The notes: a model not told the origin generated them from the letters alone. Positions 1-8,105 are shown, counted from the stretch's first letter. The stretch is 15,914 nt of DNA from Kangiella sp. (GCA_026195755.1 JAPHRL010000060.1:1-15914), one strand, 5' to 3'. Program-made: numbers and translations.

Positions 1-53
1 AACCGCCCTTCCTGGACTTGCCTCCCGCGACTTATGCCTCGAAAGTGGTGCGC

Positions 54-81
54 ATTATAAGCACCATTTCTCACTTCGCAA
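54..81 (-). promoter_or_regulatory. Stable-RNA (probably rRNA operon) promoter firing out of the left edge
   Basis: Read on the minus strand there is a consensus -10 TATAAT (54-59) and a -35 TTGCGA (76-81) with a 16-bp spacer. A GC-rich discriminator GCGCACC follows the -10, typical of stringently controlled stable-RNA promoters. Upstream of the -35, roughly 85-117, is very AT-rich with A and T tracts, like an UP element. Transcription would start near 46-47 and leave the window. In Pseudomonas the tyrZ gene lies just upstream of a 16S rRNA gene (recalled from knowledge), so an rrn operon is the likeliest target. The RNA genes themselves are outside the window, and a tRNA operon remains possible. 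Confidence 0.65.
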
Positions 82-182
82 GCTCTTTTTGAAGGTTTTA
101 TTAAATTTATTTTCAACCGCCTGTTTTGTAATCAAAATGTCTATAAATCAGACGGTTATCGTTCACTTTTAATACAAATATT

Positions 183-210
183 AAAAAAGGCCACTGTGGT
201 GGCCTTTTTA
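183..210 (-). terminator. Intrinsic terminator of the S8 protease gene
   Basis: A 6-bp stem GGCCAC/GTGGCC (189-194 with 199-204) and a TGTG loop is flanked by an A run on the left and a T run on the right. It therefore ends in a U tract in either direction. It sits about 20 bp beyond the protease stop codon and separates that gene from the strong promoter further left. Confidence 0.85.
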
Positions 211-230
211 TTAGGTTTTCCTATTAAGTA

Positions 231-1604
231 TTAATAACCAGAAGAAACTCTGCCATGCCCAGTTTCATCATCTTTTCCTGGTTGGTTGATGTCATCTGAG
301 CGTTTAATCAGTTCGCGTGTAACTTCAACCGGTGACATATCACCACCATTTTCACTGATAATCAAAGCTGCAACGCCTGCAACATGTGGCGCTGCCATAC
401 TGGTTCCTGCATTCCAACCCCAACCACCTGGCGTCGTACTTAATACCATGTCATATACGTAACAAGTAAAGCCCGACAATACAGGACCGTTACATGGCGC
501 ATTTCCATAGGTAAAGAAAAGATCATAGTTGCCGCCAGGACCGGCAAGGTCAATACCATTCTTGCCGTAGTTTGAGTAACTGGCCAAAACATCGAGGTTG
601 GCGGAAGTGTCTAACCCCCAGCCAACTGGTCCTAATGATGAAACAGATATAACGTGATTTCCTTCCGCAGGAAATGCTTTAAGAGTCGCATCATGGTTAA
701 GGTCGCGAGCATCGTTACCTGCAGCAGCAATAATGACACTACCTTTCTTATTTACATAGTGTGTTACACGGTTCAGGGCAGTAAATAAATCAGCACAATC
801 TTTAGCAGGCTGGTGCACACCATCAAAAGTGCAGTTGCGCGGAATATCGGCTCCTAAACTCATGTTAATAACATCGGCATCAATATCAGCAGCGTAAACC
901 ATACCTTGGAATATTGATGAGAATGGGCCGCTACCGGATACACCTGATAATACTTTAACCGTAACAATTTCTGCTTCAGGCGCCACCCCTATTGTGCCGT
1001 ATGCATTATCGGCTGCTGCAATAGTGCCTGCCACGTGAGTACCATGAGAACCAGCTGGACTGTTGTAAGCTTCTCCATTAATAAAAGAAGTACTCAAGGC
1101 AGTATTTAGGTTGGGGGCTAAATCCGGGTGAGTCGACATAATACCACTATCTAATACTGCAACACGCACCCCCTGACCTTTAACGCCAGCTTGCCAAGCT
1201 TCTGGTGCATTGACTGCATCATGGCCCCATTGCAGATCAAAGTAGAAATCGTCATCTCCTGACGTTGGCGGGTTGATTGACTGCCCCTCGAAACTAATGT
1301 CAGGTAAGGTTTGCTCTAAAGGGCTCACATATTGCAGATCCATGTCTGCAAATGTGGTTTGAATTTTTGCGTTACTGCTTAAACGCTCACGAATGTCTCC
1401 ATTGTCACTGTCGATCATTAGCATGCCCACTTGTGGTAGCTGAGCGGTTACGGTTGCACCTTGTGCTTCAATCTCTTGGATCAGTGACGAATCAATCTTG
1501 TTGCCTTTGGTTAAGACAATGTAGGATTCTGCTAACAAAGTAGAAGGAAGTGTAAGAGAGGCGCCTAACAGTGCCAGGCTAGATAATTTAAACTTGTTGT
1601 TCAT
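231..1604 (-). CDS. Secreted S8 (subtilisin-like) serine protease
   Basis: This 457-residue precursor should be exported and cleave proteins outside the cytoplasm. It has a signal peptide (about 1-25, ending STLLA), an I9-like propeptide segment (about 27-95, starting YIVLTKG) and a peptidase S8 domain from about 125 to the end. The catalytic triad is complete: Asp152 in VLDSG, His187 in GSHGTHVAG and Ser402 in GTSMAAPHVAG; the oxyanion Asn297 lies in AAAGND. Four cysteines (258, 270, 371, 381) could form disulfides. The protein stops right after the final subtilase motif (GHGRVSSGY), with no C-terminal P-domain or sorting domain, so it is compact. The start has a good ribosome site, GGAG 8 bases before ATG. 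It is monocistronic, lying between two terminators. Substrate is unknown. Confidence 0.93.
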   Translation of the reverse strand: MNNKFKLSSLALLGASLTLPSTLLAESYIVLTKGNKIDSSLIQEIEAQGATVTAQLPQVGMLMIDSDNGDIRERLSSNAKIQTTFADMDLQYVSPLEQTLPDISFEGQSINPPTSGDDDFYFDLQWGHDAVNAPEAWQAGVKGQGVRVAVLDSGIMSTHPDLAPNLNTALSTSFINGEAYNSPAGSHGTHVAGTIAAADNAYGTIGVAPEAEIVTVKVLSGVSGSGPFSSIFQGMVYAADIDADVINMSLGADIPRNCTFDGVHQPAKDCADLFTALNRVTHYVNKKGSVIIAAAGNDARDLNHDATLKAFPAEGNHVISVSSLGPVGWGLDTSANLDVLASYSNYGKNGIDLAGPGGNYDLFFTYGNAPCNGPVLSGFTCYVYDMVLSTTPGGWGWNAGTSMAAPHVAGVAALIISENGGDMSPVEVTRELIKRSDDINQPGKDDETGHGRVSSGY

Positions 1605-1723
1605 GAATTGTTCTCCAACATTATAGTTCCATATTTCCGTGTTGCCCCATGCAACTGAGCTAGCCTATAAAATACTGAAGTTTTATTGAATACTTTCTGT
1701 GCTATTTTCGGAACACTAAATGC

Positions 1724-1752
1724 AAAAAAGCCCACCGGAGGTGAGCTTCTTG
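1724..1752 (-). terminator. Intrinsic terminator of tyrS
   Basis: On the minus strand a hairpin (arms 1740-1748 and 1728-1736, one mismatch, 3-base loop) is followed by a run of six T. It lies about 35 bp beyond the tyrS stop codon and isolates tyrS from the protease gene. Confidence 0.85.
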
Positions 1753-1786
1753 TAAAAGACTTTGACGAAAACGACCTAAACGTGAA

Positions 1787-2983
1787 CTACTTCAAAGTTA
1801 CATAGGCAATCTTTTTCTTGCCTGCCTGGATAAGATATTTACCAGGTTTAAGCATCAATGATGGCTCGACTACTTCCCAGTCAACCTTAACACGTCCATT
1901 TTTCAACATGTCTTTGGCTTGCGCTGAGTTGCTCGCTAAACCAGCACGATTAATGGTTGCACCGATAGGCAACTGTTCGGCGCCGTCCATACCCACTTCA
2001 ACTTCAGGCGTTCCTTCGGGCACTTCACCTTCTTTAATAATATTACCCGCAGCTTTATGCGCATTGTCCGCAGCTTCCTTATCATGAAAACGCTCGATGA
2101 TTTCTTTTGCCAGCTCAATTTTAATATCGCGTGGGTTAGCACCTTGTTCAACTTGTTGCTTTAACTCATCTATTTCAGGCAAAGGACGAAACGACAACAG
2201 TTCGAAGTAACGCCACATCATGCTGTCTGGAATGGATAGTAGCTTCTGGTACATGACTCCAGGAGCTTCTGTGATGCCAACATAATTGCCCAGCGACTTG
2301 GACATCTTCTGTACGCCATCCAAACCTTCCAATAAGGGCATCATCAATACAGTTTGCGGACGCTGCCCATAATGCTTTTGTAACTCACGTCCCATTAGAA
2401 GGTTAAAGCGCTGGTCGGTACCACCCAGCTCCACATCAGACTCCAACGCTACAGAGTCGTAACCTTGAACAAGCGGATATAGAAACTCGTGAATTGCAAT
2501 TGGCTGTTCATTACCGTAGCGCTTTTTGAAGTCATCGCGCTCTAGCATACGAGCCACGGTAGTATGCGAAGCAAGTTTGATCATGCCTGCCGCACCGAGC
2601 TTTTCACACCATTCAGAATTAAAGGCAATGGTTGTTTTTGCTGGGTCCAGGATCTTGAATACTTGTTCTTTATAGGTCTCGGCGTTTGCCAGCACATCTT
2701 CCCGTGTTAATGGCTTTCGCGTTGCATTTTTACCGGTTGGATCACCGATCATGCCAGTAAAATCACCGATCAGGAAAATAACTTCATGCCCTAATTGCTG
2801 GAATTGACGTAATTTGTTGATTAGAACCGTATGCCCCAAGTGCAAATCTGGTGCAGTTGGGTCAAAACCAGCTTTAATTTTCAATGGCTTGCCAGCTTTC
2901 AGCTTTTCAAGTAATTCATCTTCTAACAGAATTTCTTCAGCTCCTCGCTTAATTTCCGCGAAAGCCGCTTGAACATCAGTCAT
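1787..2983 (-). CDS. tyrS: Tyrosyl-tRNA synthetase, TyrZ type
   Basis: This cytoplasmic class I aminoacyl-tRNA synthetase charges tRNA-Tyr with tyrosine using ATP. The Rossmann catalytic domain carries the HIGH-type motif HLGH (48-51), the tyrosine-pocket region with VELGGTDQRFN (184-194) and the KMSKS loop (226-230). The KMSKS form, rather than KFGKT as in E. coli TyrS, together with a length of 398 residues, places it in the TyrZ subgroup. A C-terminal S4-like RNA-binding domain occupies about 335-398. The start is preceded by AGAGGA, 11 bases upstream. It is divergent from the M23 peptidase gene and has its own terminator. No T-box leader is seen, as expected in this group. Confidence 0.97.
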   Translation of the reverse strand: MTDVQAAFAEIKRGAEEILLEDELLEKLKAGKPLKIKAGFDPTAPDLHLGHTVLINKLRQFQQLGHEVIFLIGDFTGMIGDPTGKNATRKPLTREDVLANAETYKEQVFKILDPAKTTIAFNSEWCEKLGAAGMIKLASHTTVARMLERDDFKKRYGNEQPIAIHEFLYPLVQGYDSVALESDVELGGTDQRFNLLMGRELQKHYGQRPQTVLMMPLLEGLDGVQKMSKSLGNYVGITEAPGVMYQKLLSIPDSMMWRYFELLSFRPLPEIDELKQQVEQGANPRDIKIELAKEIIERFHDKEAADNAHKAAGNIIKEGEVPEGTPEVEVGMDGAEQLPIGATINRAGLASNSAQAKDMLKNGRVKVDWEVVEPSLMLKPGKYLIQAGKKKIAYVTLK

Positions 2984-3016
2984 TGTCTCGTATTTCCTCT
3001 ATTGACATTGGCCACA

Positions 3017-3044
3017 AAGATACACGAAAACCCCAAGGATGCAA
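3017..3044 (-). promoter_or_regulatory. Possible tyrS promoter
   Basis: The minus strand shows a -35-like TTGCAT (3039-3044) and a -10-like TATCTT (3017-3022) with a 16-bp spacer, 34 bp before the start codon. Both boxes are imperfect. It was chosen by position as the best candidate in the 235-bp divergent gap. Confidence 0.35.
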
Positions 3045-3159
3045 CGAATTTGCGCATGAAGAAACTCGCGACTTTGTTCACAAAACATCGTTTTTTTCAC
3101 ATTTTTTGATCTTGGAGCCTAAAATCGACCCGTTTTTATCATTTTACATTGACCAAAAT

Positions 3160-3168
3160 TGCTATTAT
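3160..3168 (+). promoter_or_regulatory. Possible extended -10 promoter of the M23 peptidase and anmK genes
   Basis: TGCTATTAT at 3160-3168 matches an extended -10 (TGn plus TATnAT), with no convincing -35 at the right distance. Transcription would begin near 3175 and leave a leader of about 44 bases before the ATG at 3219. The preceding 100 bases are AT-rich. Confidence 0.4.
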
Positions 3169-3218
3169 GGTTAAGGTTACTGCGCAAAATTTGTTCAACC
3201 AACTTCTTAAGTAACGAG

Positions 3219-4748
3219 ATGATTAACCGAGATTACAAAGGCTTTAACAAAAGCAAACCCCTCTTTTCCCGCAAAAAAACGCGTCGAAAGGGCACTTTGC
3301 TATTTTCTGCCACGTTTTTAGCTCTTTTAGCAGTGACCAGCTTCATTATGATGACTCCAGGAGAAGAGTCAGAGCAACAAACCACACAACAAGATACTGA
3401 AATCCTTCAATTAAACCTTTCATCGGACGAAACACAAGTAACCCAACCGTCAGCAATATCCTTAGATAAAAGTGCTGATGACAATCAGGTTATGGAAAGC
3501 CATTCTTTAGAAAAGCTGTCTCTAACTGAGATTGCATTGAAAGCAAGCCGTGAAAGCGCACCAGTTAATCAACTAGAAGACGTTATTGCACCAGAACCCC
3601 AAGAACCAGAAATTCAGTGGGAAAGTGTAACGGTTGAAAATGGCGATAGTCTTGCCAAAATTTTTAAGCGCAAAGGATACAGTGCGTCAGATCTGCATTA
3701 CATGATGCAAAGTGGTGACAAAATTGAGCTTCTCAAAAAAATTCGTCCTGGTCATACCTTAGAGTTTGCCAGTAACGATGACAGTAGCTTCCTCGGTCTT
3801 CGCTATCCATACAGTCCTAGTGAAACGTTGCAAGTGACTAAACTTGCCGATAAAGAATTTGATGTTGCCGTTGACGAGAAAGCCATTGAATTTAAAACTC
3901 GCTTTGCCACTGCAACCATTTCCAGCAGTTTCTATAATGCTGGTAAAGAAGCAGGACTACCAGACGGTGTCATTATGGAGCTTGCGGGTGTATTTGAATA
4001 TGACATCGACTTTGCTTTAGAGATCCGAAAAGACGACAGTTTCTCGGTGCTCTACGAAGAAAAGTTTATTGATGGCGAAAAAGTGGGCTATGGCAATATC
4101 CTTTCTGCAGAGTTCACCAATCAGGGCGATTCATTTGCAGCTGTGCGCTACACTGACACCAATGATCGTACGGCCTACTACACTCCTGAGGGTAAGGCAT
4201 TACGTAAATCGTTCCTTCGTGCGCCGTTACAGTTTAACTACGTTAGTTCGAACTTTAATCCAAAAAGGTTTCACCCAATCCAAAAACGCGTCAAGCCACA
4301 CCGTGGTGTTGATTACCGTGCCCCAATCGGTACACCAGTTCGCGCTGCGGGAGACGGTCGTGTAACCAACTCAGCTTACAATAAATACAATGGTAACTAT
4401 GTTTTCATCAAGCATGGTAATAATATTACCACTAAGTATTTACACTTCTCTAAACGCTCTGTTAAAGCTGGCGAGAGAGTAAAACAGGGACAAATTATTG
4501 GTTATGTTGGATCGACAGGTATGTCTCAAGCGCCTCACCTGCATTATGAATTTGTAGTTAATGGGGTTCACCGCAATCCTAGAACCGTTAAGCTACCCCA
4601 TGCAGCACCTGTCCCAAAGGATGAAATGGAACGCTTTAGAGAACAAAGCAAACCATTAATGGCACAACTTGAAACTGAACGTACAACTTACTTCGCTCGT
4701 TTGAACGAGCCAAGCGCAAGCAACAATAACAGTAAACTACAAAAGTAA
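3219..4748 (+). CDS. Membrane-anchored M23 peptidoglycan DD-endopeptidase (MepM/ShyA-like)
   Basis: This 509-residue protein should cut peptide cross-links of murein in the periplasm. A basic cytoplasmic N-terminus (about 1-25) is followed by one membrane helix (about 26-45), a low-complexity acidic spacer, an OapA/LysM-like domain (about 133-210, VTVENGDSLAKIFKRKGY), a middle M23-associated domain and the LytM domain (about 340-460). Zinc ligands are visible: His361 and Asp365 in HRGVDY and His442 in HLHYE, with His440 beside it, so the enzyme should be active. I chose ATG 3219. An in-frame TTG at 3159 would add 20 residues that do not look conserved and would overlap the likely promoter. 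The ribosome site is weak. anmK follows after 7 bp, linking wall cutting with wall recycling. Confidence 0.92.
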   Translation: MINRDYKGFNKSKPLFSRKKTRRKGTLLFSATFLALLAVTSFIMMTPGEESEQQTTQQDTEILQLNLSSDETQVTQPSAISLDKSADDNQVMESHSLEKLSLTEIALKASRESAPVNQLEDVIAPEPQEPEIQWESVTVENGDSLAKIFKRKGYSASDLHYMMQSGDKIELLKKIRPGHTLEFASNDDSSFLGLRYPYSPSETLQVTKLADKEFDVAVDEKAIEFKTRFATATISSSFYNAGKEAGLPDGVIMELAGVFEYDIDFALEIRKDDSFSVLYEEKFIDGEKVGYGNILSAEFTNQGDSFAAVRYTDTNDRTAYYTPEGKALRKSFLRAPLQFNYVSSNFNPKRFHPIQKRVKPHRGVDYRAPIGTPVRAAGDGRVTNSAYNKYNGNYVFIKHGNNITTKYLHFSKRSVKAGERVKQGQIIGYVGSTGMSQAPHLHYEFVVNGVHRNPRTVKLPHAAPVPKDEMERFREQSKPLMAQLETERTTYFARLNEPSASNNNSKLQK

Positions 4749-4755
4749 CCTTTAA

Positions 4756-5862
4756 ATGGCCTATTATATTGGCTTGATGTCGGGTACCAGCGTCGACGCA
4801 ATCGACGCGGTGCTCTGCAGTATTGACGATACATCCACGCCTTCCATTCAGCTCCTTCACAGCAAAAGCCTATCGTTTCCAAACGCTATTCAGCAGCAAA
4901 TTCATTCAATCAGTCAGTCTGAGTATACCCACGATCCGATAGAAGAAATGGCTTTATTAGATCGAGAGTTAGGAGAGTTATTTGCTGAGGCCGTTGATGA
5001 ACTTCTTAAAGATAGCGAGCTCTCCAGAGAGCAGATCACAGCGATTGGAAGTCATGGCCAAACTATTCGCCACAGGCCCGAGGCTTACCACCCTTTCACT
5101 ATTCAAATAGGTAACCCTCACAGTATCGCAGCTCGAACGGGTATCACCACTGTTGCTGACTTTCGCACGCGCGATATGGTTTATGGTGGTCAAGGCGCCC
5201 CACTGGTTCCAGCCTTTCATCAAGCGATACTTCACGATCCAGAACAGGACCGAGTGGTTGTGAACCTGGGCGGTATCGCGAATATTACTTTTTTACCAAA
5301 GCAGGGTGAAGTCATAGGCTATGATACCGGACCCGCTAATACTTTGATGGACCAGTGGATAGCTCTACATCAGAACAAAAACTACGACCATAATGGAAAC
5401 TGGGCTGAGCAAGGCAGCGTCTTACCGGAGCTCTTAAAAGCACTTAAAGAAGAGCCTTACTTTGCTATGCCCTACCCCAAAAGTACTGGCCGCGAATACT
5501 TTAACCTGAATTGGCTTAAACAATTTTCGCTCGATAATATTGACCCCAAAGACGTTCAAGCAACCTTACTCGAATTGACTGCGCAAACTGTCAGCGAAGC
5601 AATACAGCAACATACTCAAGCCGGCAAAGTTATTTTATGTGGTGGAGGTGCCTACAACTCTGTGTTGCAACAAAGTTTAAAGGCAAACTTGAGCGATTTT
5701 GAGGTGGAGACTTCGCAGGAATTTGGAGTCGCACCGGATTGGATTGAAGCTATGGCCTTTGCCTGGTTAGCTCATCGCTGCTTGAATAACTTGTCAGGCA
5801 ACCTACCTGCAGTGACTGGCGCAAAACAATCCGCTATCTTAGGTGTAATCTACCCTGTATAA
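4756..5862 (+). CDS. anmK: Anhydro-N-acetylmuramic acid kinase
   Basis: This cytoplasmic enzyme hydrolyses the 1,6-anhydro ring of anhydro-MurNAc and phosphorylates it to MurNAc-6-phosphate, a step of murein recycling. The 368-residue length matches the family (E. coli about 369). Signatures in order are YIGLMSGTSVDAIDAVL at the N-terminus (phosphate binding), GSHGQTIRHRP (98-108), GGQGAPLVPAFH (144-155), NLGGIANIT (170-178), YDTGPANTLMD (189-199) with Asp190 as the likely catalytic base, and CGGGAYN (295-301). The start is fixed by the conserved N-terminus. No Shine-Dalgarno is visible before it, and the peptidase stop codon is only 7 bp upstream, so translational coupling is likely. Confidence 0.96.
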   Translation: MAYYIGLMSGTSVDAIDAVLCSIDDTSTPSIQLLHSKSLSFPNAIQQQIHSISQSEYTHDPIEEMALLDRELGELFAEAVDELLKDSELSREQITAIGSHGQTIRHRPEAYHPFTIQIGNPHSIAARTGITTVADFRTRDMVYGGQGAPLVPAFHQAILHDPEQDRVVVNLGGIANITFLPKQGEVIGYDTGPANTLMDQWIALHQNKNYDHNGNWAEQGSVLPELLKALKEEPYFAMPYPKSTGREYFNLNWLKQFSLDNIDPKDVQATLLELTAQTVSEAIQQHTQAGKVILCGGGAYNSVLQQSLKANLSDFEVETSQEFGVAPDWIEAMAFAWLAHRCLNNLSGNLPAVTGAKQSAILGVIYPV

Positions 5863-5877
5863 CATTTTCGAATCAAC

Positions 5878-5923
5878 TTTAGATTGCGAAACAAGGCATT
5901 ATAATGCATAGTTAACTATGCAT
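5878..5923 (+). promoter_or_regulatory. GGDEF gene promoter with 20-bp palindromic operator
   Basis: A consensus -10 TATAAT (5900-5905) has a partial -35, TTTAGA (5878-5883), 16 bp upstream. A perfect 20-bp palindrome, ATGCATAGTT and its mirror AACTATGCAT (5904-5923), overlaps the end of the -10 and the expected start of transcription. Another TGCAT half-like element follows at 5927-5931. Lacking a loop and a T run, it is not a terminator. It fits a dimeric repressor site; the regulator is not identifiable. Confidence 0.6.
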
Positions 5924-5942
5924 ATTTGCATTAGAGGATCGC

Positions 5943-7052
5943 ATGCCTCATAAAAGCCTATCAACGAGTGTAACTAAATGGCAGCTGATTTTAGACAAAG
6001 CCATGGATCGCTTGATTGTGCTTTTGGCAATTTGTGCAATCCCCGCCATCATAAGCTCCCTTGCTCGAATCCCTGAAATGGGCTTCCAGTCTTCGATGTT
6101 TATACACATTGTCGTTGGAATATTGTTAATTATTATTAGCGTATTCCATAAGATTCTTACCTTTAAAGTAAAAACGAATGTCATATTAGCCATAAGCGTG
6201 GCTATAAGTGTTATCGGTTTATGGGATTGGGGCCTCGTTGGGAATGGCTTTGTATGGATGCTATTAAGTGCCGGACTATTCGCGCTCGTATATGACAGTA
6301 AAAAAGTACTACTTTTCAACTCGTTATTTATTATTTACTCAATAATTATTGCAGCTCTATATATTTATGGGATTCTCACCATCCCTGTTACCCATATCAA
6401 CTATTCACAGTCTTTTAGTGCTTGGAGTACAGCTATCTTCGGTGCTGCAATGCCCTTAATTATAGTCAGTTACACCATAACTGCATTAGTGAACAAAGCT
6501 GGATTACTCATCATTGCACTGGAAGAACAAAAATTAAAGGCAACTCAGTTAGCCGAACGTGACCCTTTAACCGGCCTGTATAATTTAAGGGTGCTAAAAA
6601 ACCGGCTGGAGCATGCTTTAAAATTAGCTCGAAGACAACCTATGCAGATTTATCTGCTCAACATCGATCTCGATAATTTTAAGCGTATTAATGACAATTA
6701 CGGCCATTGTGCTGGCGATATCGCATTGCAATTTGTTGCCTCAAGCCTTCTCAAAGTGACTCGTGACTCCGACACTGTTTGCCGCGTCGGAGGTGATGAA
6801 TTTTTAGTTCTCATTGATACTGCTTTAGAAATCCCCATCCTTGAGGTGATTAATAGAATCCGTAATGGTTTAGAAGCGAACATACCTTATGAAGAACGGG
6901 CTATAAAAATACAAGCTAGCATTGGTTATGCTGAATATCATCGCATTAAAAACGAGAATGTTACCAGTGATCGATTGATTCGAATGGCGGATGAAGCCAT
7001 GTATAAAGAAAAGGCCATTCGAAAAAAATCTGAGTCAAGGAAAGTCAAGTGA
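5943..7052 (+). CDS. Membrane-bound GGDEF diguanylate cyclase
   Basis: This 369-residue inner-membrane protein should make cyclic di-GMP from two GTP. Five or six hydrophobic helices (about 23-41, 52-68, 79-95, 101-116, 122-146, 160-182) form a membrane sensor that I cannot match to a named family such as MASE1 or 7TMR. A short helical linker (about 185-206) leads to the GGDEF domain (207-360): DPLTGLYN (207-214), Mg-binding Asp242 in NIDLDNFK, and an intact GGDEF active site (283-287). RDSD (274-277) sits exactly five residues before it, as an inhibitory I-site should, so product feedback is likely. AGAGGA precedes the ATG. It has its own promoter with a palindromic operator and converges with erpA across 34 bp with no clear terminator. 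Confidence 0.93.
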   Translation: MPHKSLSTSVTKWQLILDKAMDRLIVLLAICAIPAIISSLARIPEMGFQSSMFIHIVVGILLIIISVFHKILTFKVKTNVILAISVAISVIGLWDWGLVGNGFVWMLLSAGLFALVYDSKKVLLFNSLFIIYSIIIAALYIYGILTIPVTHINYSQSFSAWSTAIFGAAMPLIIVSYTITALVNKAGLLIIALEEQKLKATQLAERDPLTGLYNLRVLKNRLEHALKLARRQPMQIYLLNIDLDNFKRINDNYGHCAGDIALQFVASSLLKVTRDSDTVCRVGGDEFLVLIDTALEIPILEVINRIRNGLEANIPYEERAIKIQASIGYAEYHRIKNENVTSDRLIRMADEAMYKEKAIRKKSESRKVK

Positions 7053-7086
7053 GCTTTACATAATAACTAAGATGTAATAAAAAATT

Positions 7087-7413
7087 CTATATTGAGAAAG
7101 ACGAACCGCAGCCACAAGTTGTTTTTGCCTGTGGATTACTAATGATAAAACGAGACCCTTGCAAGCCTTCCGTATAGTCGACTTCAGAACCCATTAAATA
7201 CTGGAAGCTTAGTGCATCGATAACAATCTTGACGCCATCCTGTTCAATCGCCATATCGTTATCATTCTGTTTTTCATCGAAAGTAAAGCCGTACTGAAAG
7301 CCTGAACAACCACCACCGGTTACAAAGACCCGCAATTTAAGCTCATCGTTCTGCTCTTCATCGATCAACTGTCTCACTTTACGACTTGCAGCTTCTGTTA
7401 CTGTAATTGACAT
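7087..7413 (-). CDS. erpA: Iron-sulfur cluster insertion protein ErpA
   Basis: This A-type carrier (108 residues) passes Fe-S clusters to apo-proteins in the cytoplasm, including enzymes of isoprenoid synthesis and respiration. The three cluster-binding cysteines are present: Cys36 in GGGCSGFQYGF and Cys100 and Cys102 in the C-terminal TTCGCGSSF. The SEVDY (76-80) and GSRFIISNPQA segments are typical of ErpA rather than IscA. It is transcribed alone from a promoter at 7444-7474, insulated from the bactofilin gene by that gene's terminator. The ribosome site is AGG in TTTAGGTAG, about 9 bases before ATG. Confidence 0.95.
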   Translation of the reverse strand: MSITVTEAASRKVRQLIDEEQNDELKLRVFVTGGGCSGFQYGFTFDEKQNDNDMAIEQDGVKIVIDALSFQYLMGSEVDYTEGLQGSRFIISNPQAKTTCGCGSSFSI

Positions 7414-7443
7414 TAAAATCTACCTAAACACATTAATAGCTCC

Positions 7444-7474
7444 ATTATACCCGAATATGGGGGCCTTACTTCAA
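7444..7474 (-). promoter_or_regulatory. Probable erpA promoter
   Basis: The minus strand carries a consensus -10 TATAAT (7444-7449), 31 bp before the erpA start, and a TTGAAG -35-like box (7469-7474). The 19-bp spacer is longer than ideal. No convincing IscR-type site was found around it. Confidence 0.55.
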
Positions 7475-7519
7475 GATCTCAATGGGGATAGTGGTTATGT
7501 AAAATAAGGGGACTAGAAA

Positions 7520-7562
7520 AGAAAAAGACGCCACCCATAATCTACCGACCAGGGTAAACGTC
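7520..7562 (-). terminator. Intrinsic terminator of the DUF6776-bactofilin operon
   Basis: On the minus strand, arms GACGTTTACCC (7552-7562) and GGGTGGCGTC (7527-7536) pair with one bulge and two G-U pairs. A TTTTTC tract follows. It begins 15 bp beyond the bactofilin stop codon. Confidence 0.8.
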
Positions 7563-7577
7563 ATATTATCAATAAAA

Positions 7578-8105
7578 TTAAGCTCTTACAGCTTCATTAT
7601 CATTCGAGTGCAAAGCACTGTCAGACTTTTTTTGGTCAGACTTACTATCGCCAATTTTTGGCTCTGTTTTTGATTCAGAGTTTTTGGGCTCTGAGACCTT
7701 TGGTTCGGAGATAACGTCACTACGTTCAGGTTTATGCTCTAGCGCATGAGGCTCACCGAGATTAACCATCTTACCGTTAACAGTCGCGCCAGCGTTCATT
7801 TCAATAATTTTGTAATACAAATTACCATTCACTTTAGCGCCAGGTTTAAGCTCTACTTTCTGCGATACACGTACATCGCCATCAACCTGCCCAAAGATAG
7901 TCACATACGGTGACTCAATATTACCTTCGATCCTGCCATGCACACCAACCGATAAAACCGATTTTTCATGATTGGTGCCATGAATATCACCTTCAATCAC
8001 TCCATCGACAAACAAAGCGCCTTCAAAAGTCAGGTCACCTGTGATGCTGGTTCCTTCTGCTATCAGTGTATCCACATTGTGTGATTTAGTTTTATTACCC
8101 CACAT
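7578..8105 (-). CDS. Bactofilin (polymer-forming cytoskeletal protein)
   Basis: Bactofilins self-assemble without nucleotide into filaments at the inner membrane and often position cell-wall enzymes. Here the beta-helical core (about 10-116) shows the repeating short strands with glycines, for example GTSITGDLTFEGALFVDGVIEGDI (described by its ends 18-41) and VDGDVRV (74-80). The C-terminal tail (about 118-175) is charged and disordered-looking, with SEPK-type repeats at 133-136, 138-141, 143-146 and 147-150. The start codon lies inside the upstream DUF6776 gene (11-bp overlap) with an AGAAGAG ribosome site, so the two are translationally coupled. The nearby M23 peptidase and the coupled membrane protein fit a cell-shape role, which is inference. 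Confidence 0.92.
   Translation of the reverse strand: MWGNKTKSHNVDTLIAEGTSITGDLTFEGALFVDGVIEGDIHGTNHEKSVLSVGVHGRIEGNIESPYVTIFGQVDGDVRVSQKVELKPGAKVNGNLYYKIIEMNAGATVNGKMVNLGEPHALEHKPERSDVISEPKVSEPKNSESKTEPKIGDSKSDQKKSDSALHSNDNEAVRA

Noticed and set aside
1641..1655. Short inverted repeat GTTGC-N5-GCAAC upstream of the protease gene
   Set aside because: Five-base arms are too short to distinguish from chance, and no promoter element aligns with it.
3167..3214. Possible 15-codon leader peptide ahead of the M23 peptidase
   Set aside because: Its ATG overlaps the candidate -10, so it would not be transcribed from that promoter, and it has no ribosome site.
3159..3218. In-frame TTG extension of the M23 peptidase by 20 residues
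   Set aside because: It begins within the likely extended -10, has no ribosome site, and the residues before MINRDYKGFN do not look like part of the family; ATG 3219 fits better.
5948..6319. Leftward 123-codon open frame inside the GGDEF gene
   Set aside because: It is antisense to clear membrane helices of the diguanylate cyclase, has no ribosome site and resembles no protein I know.
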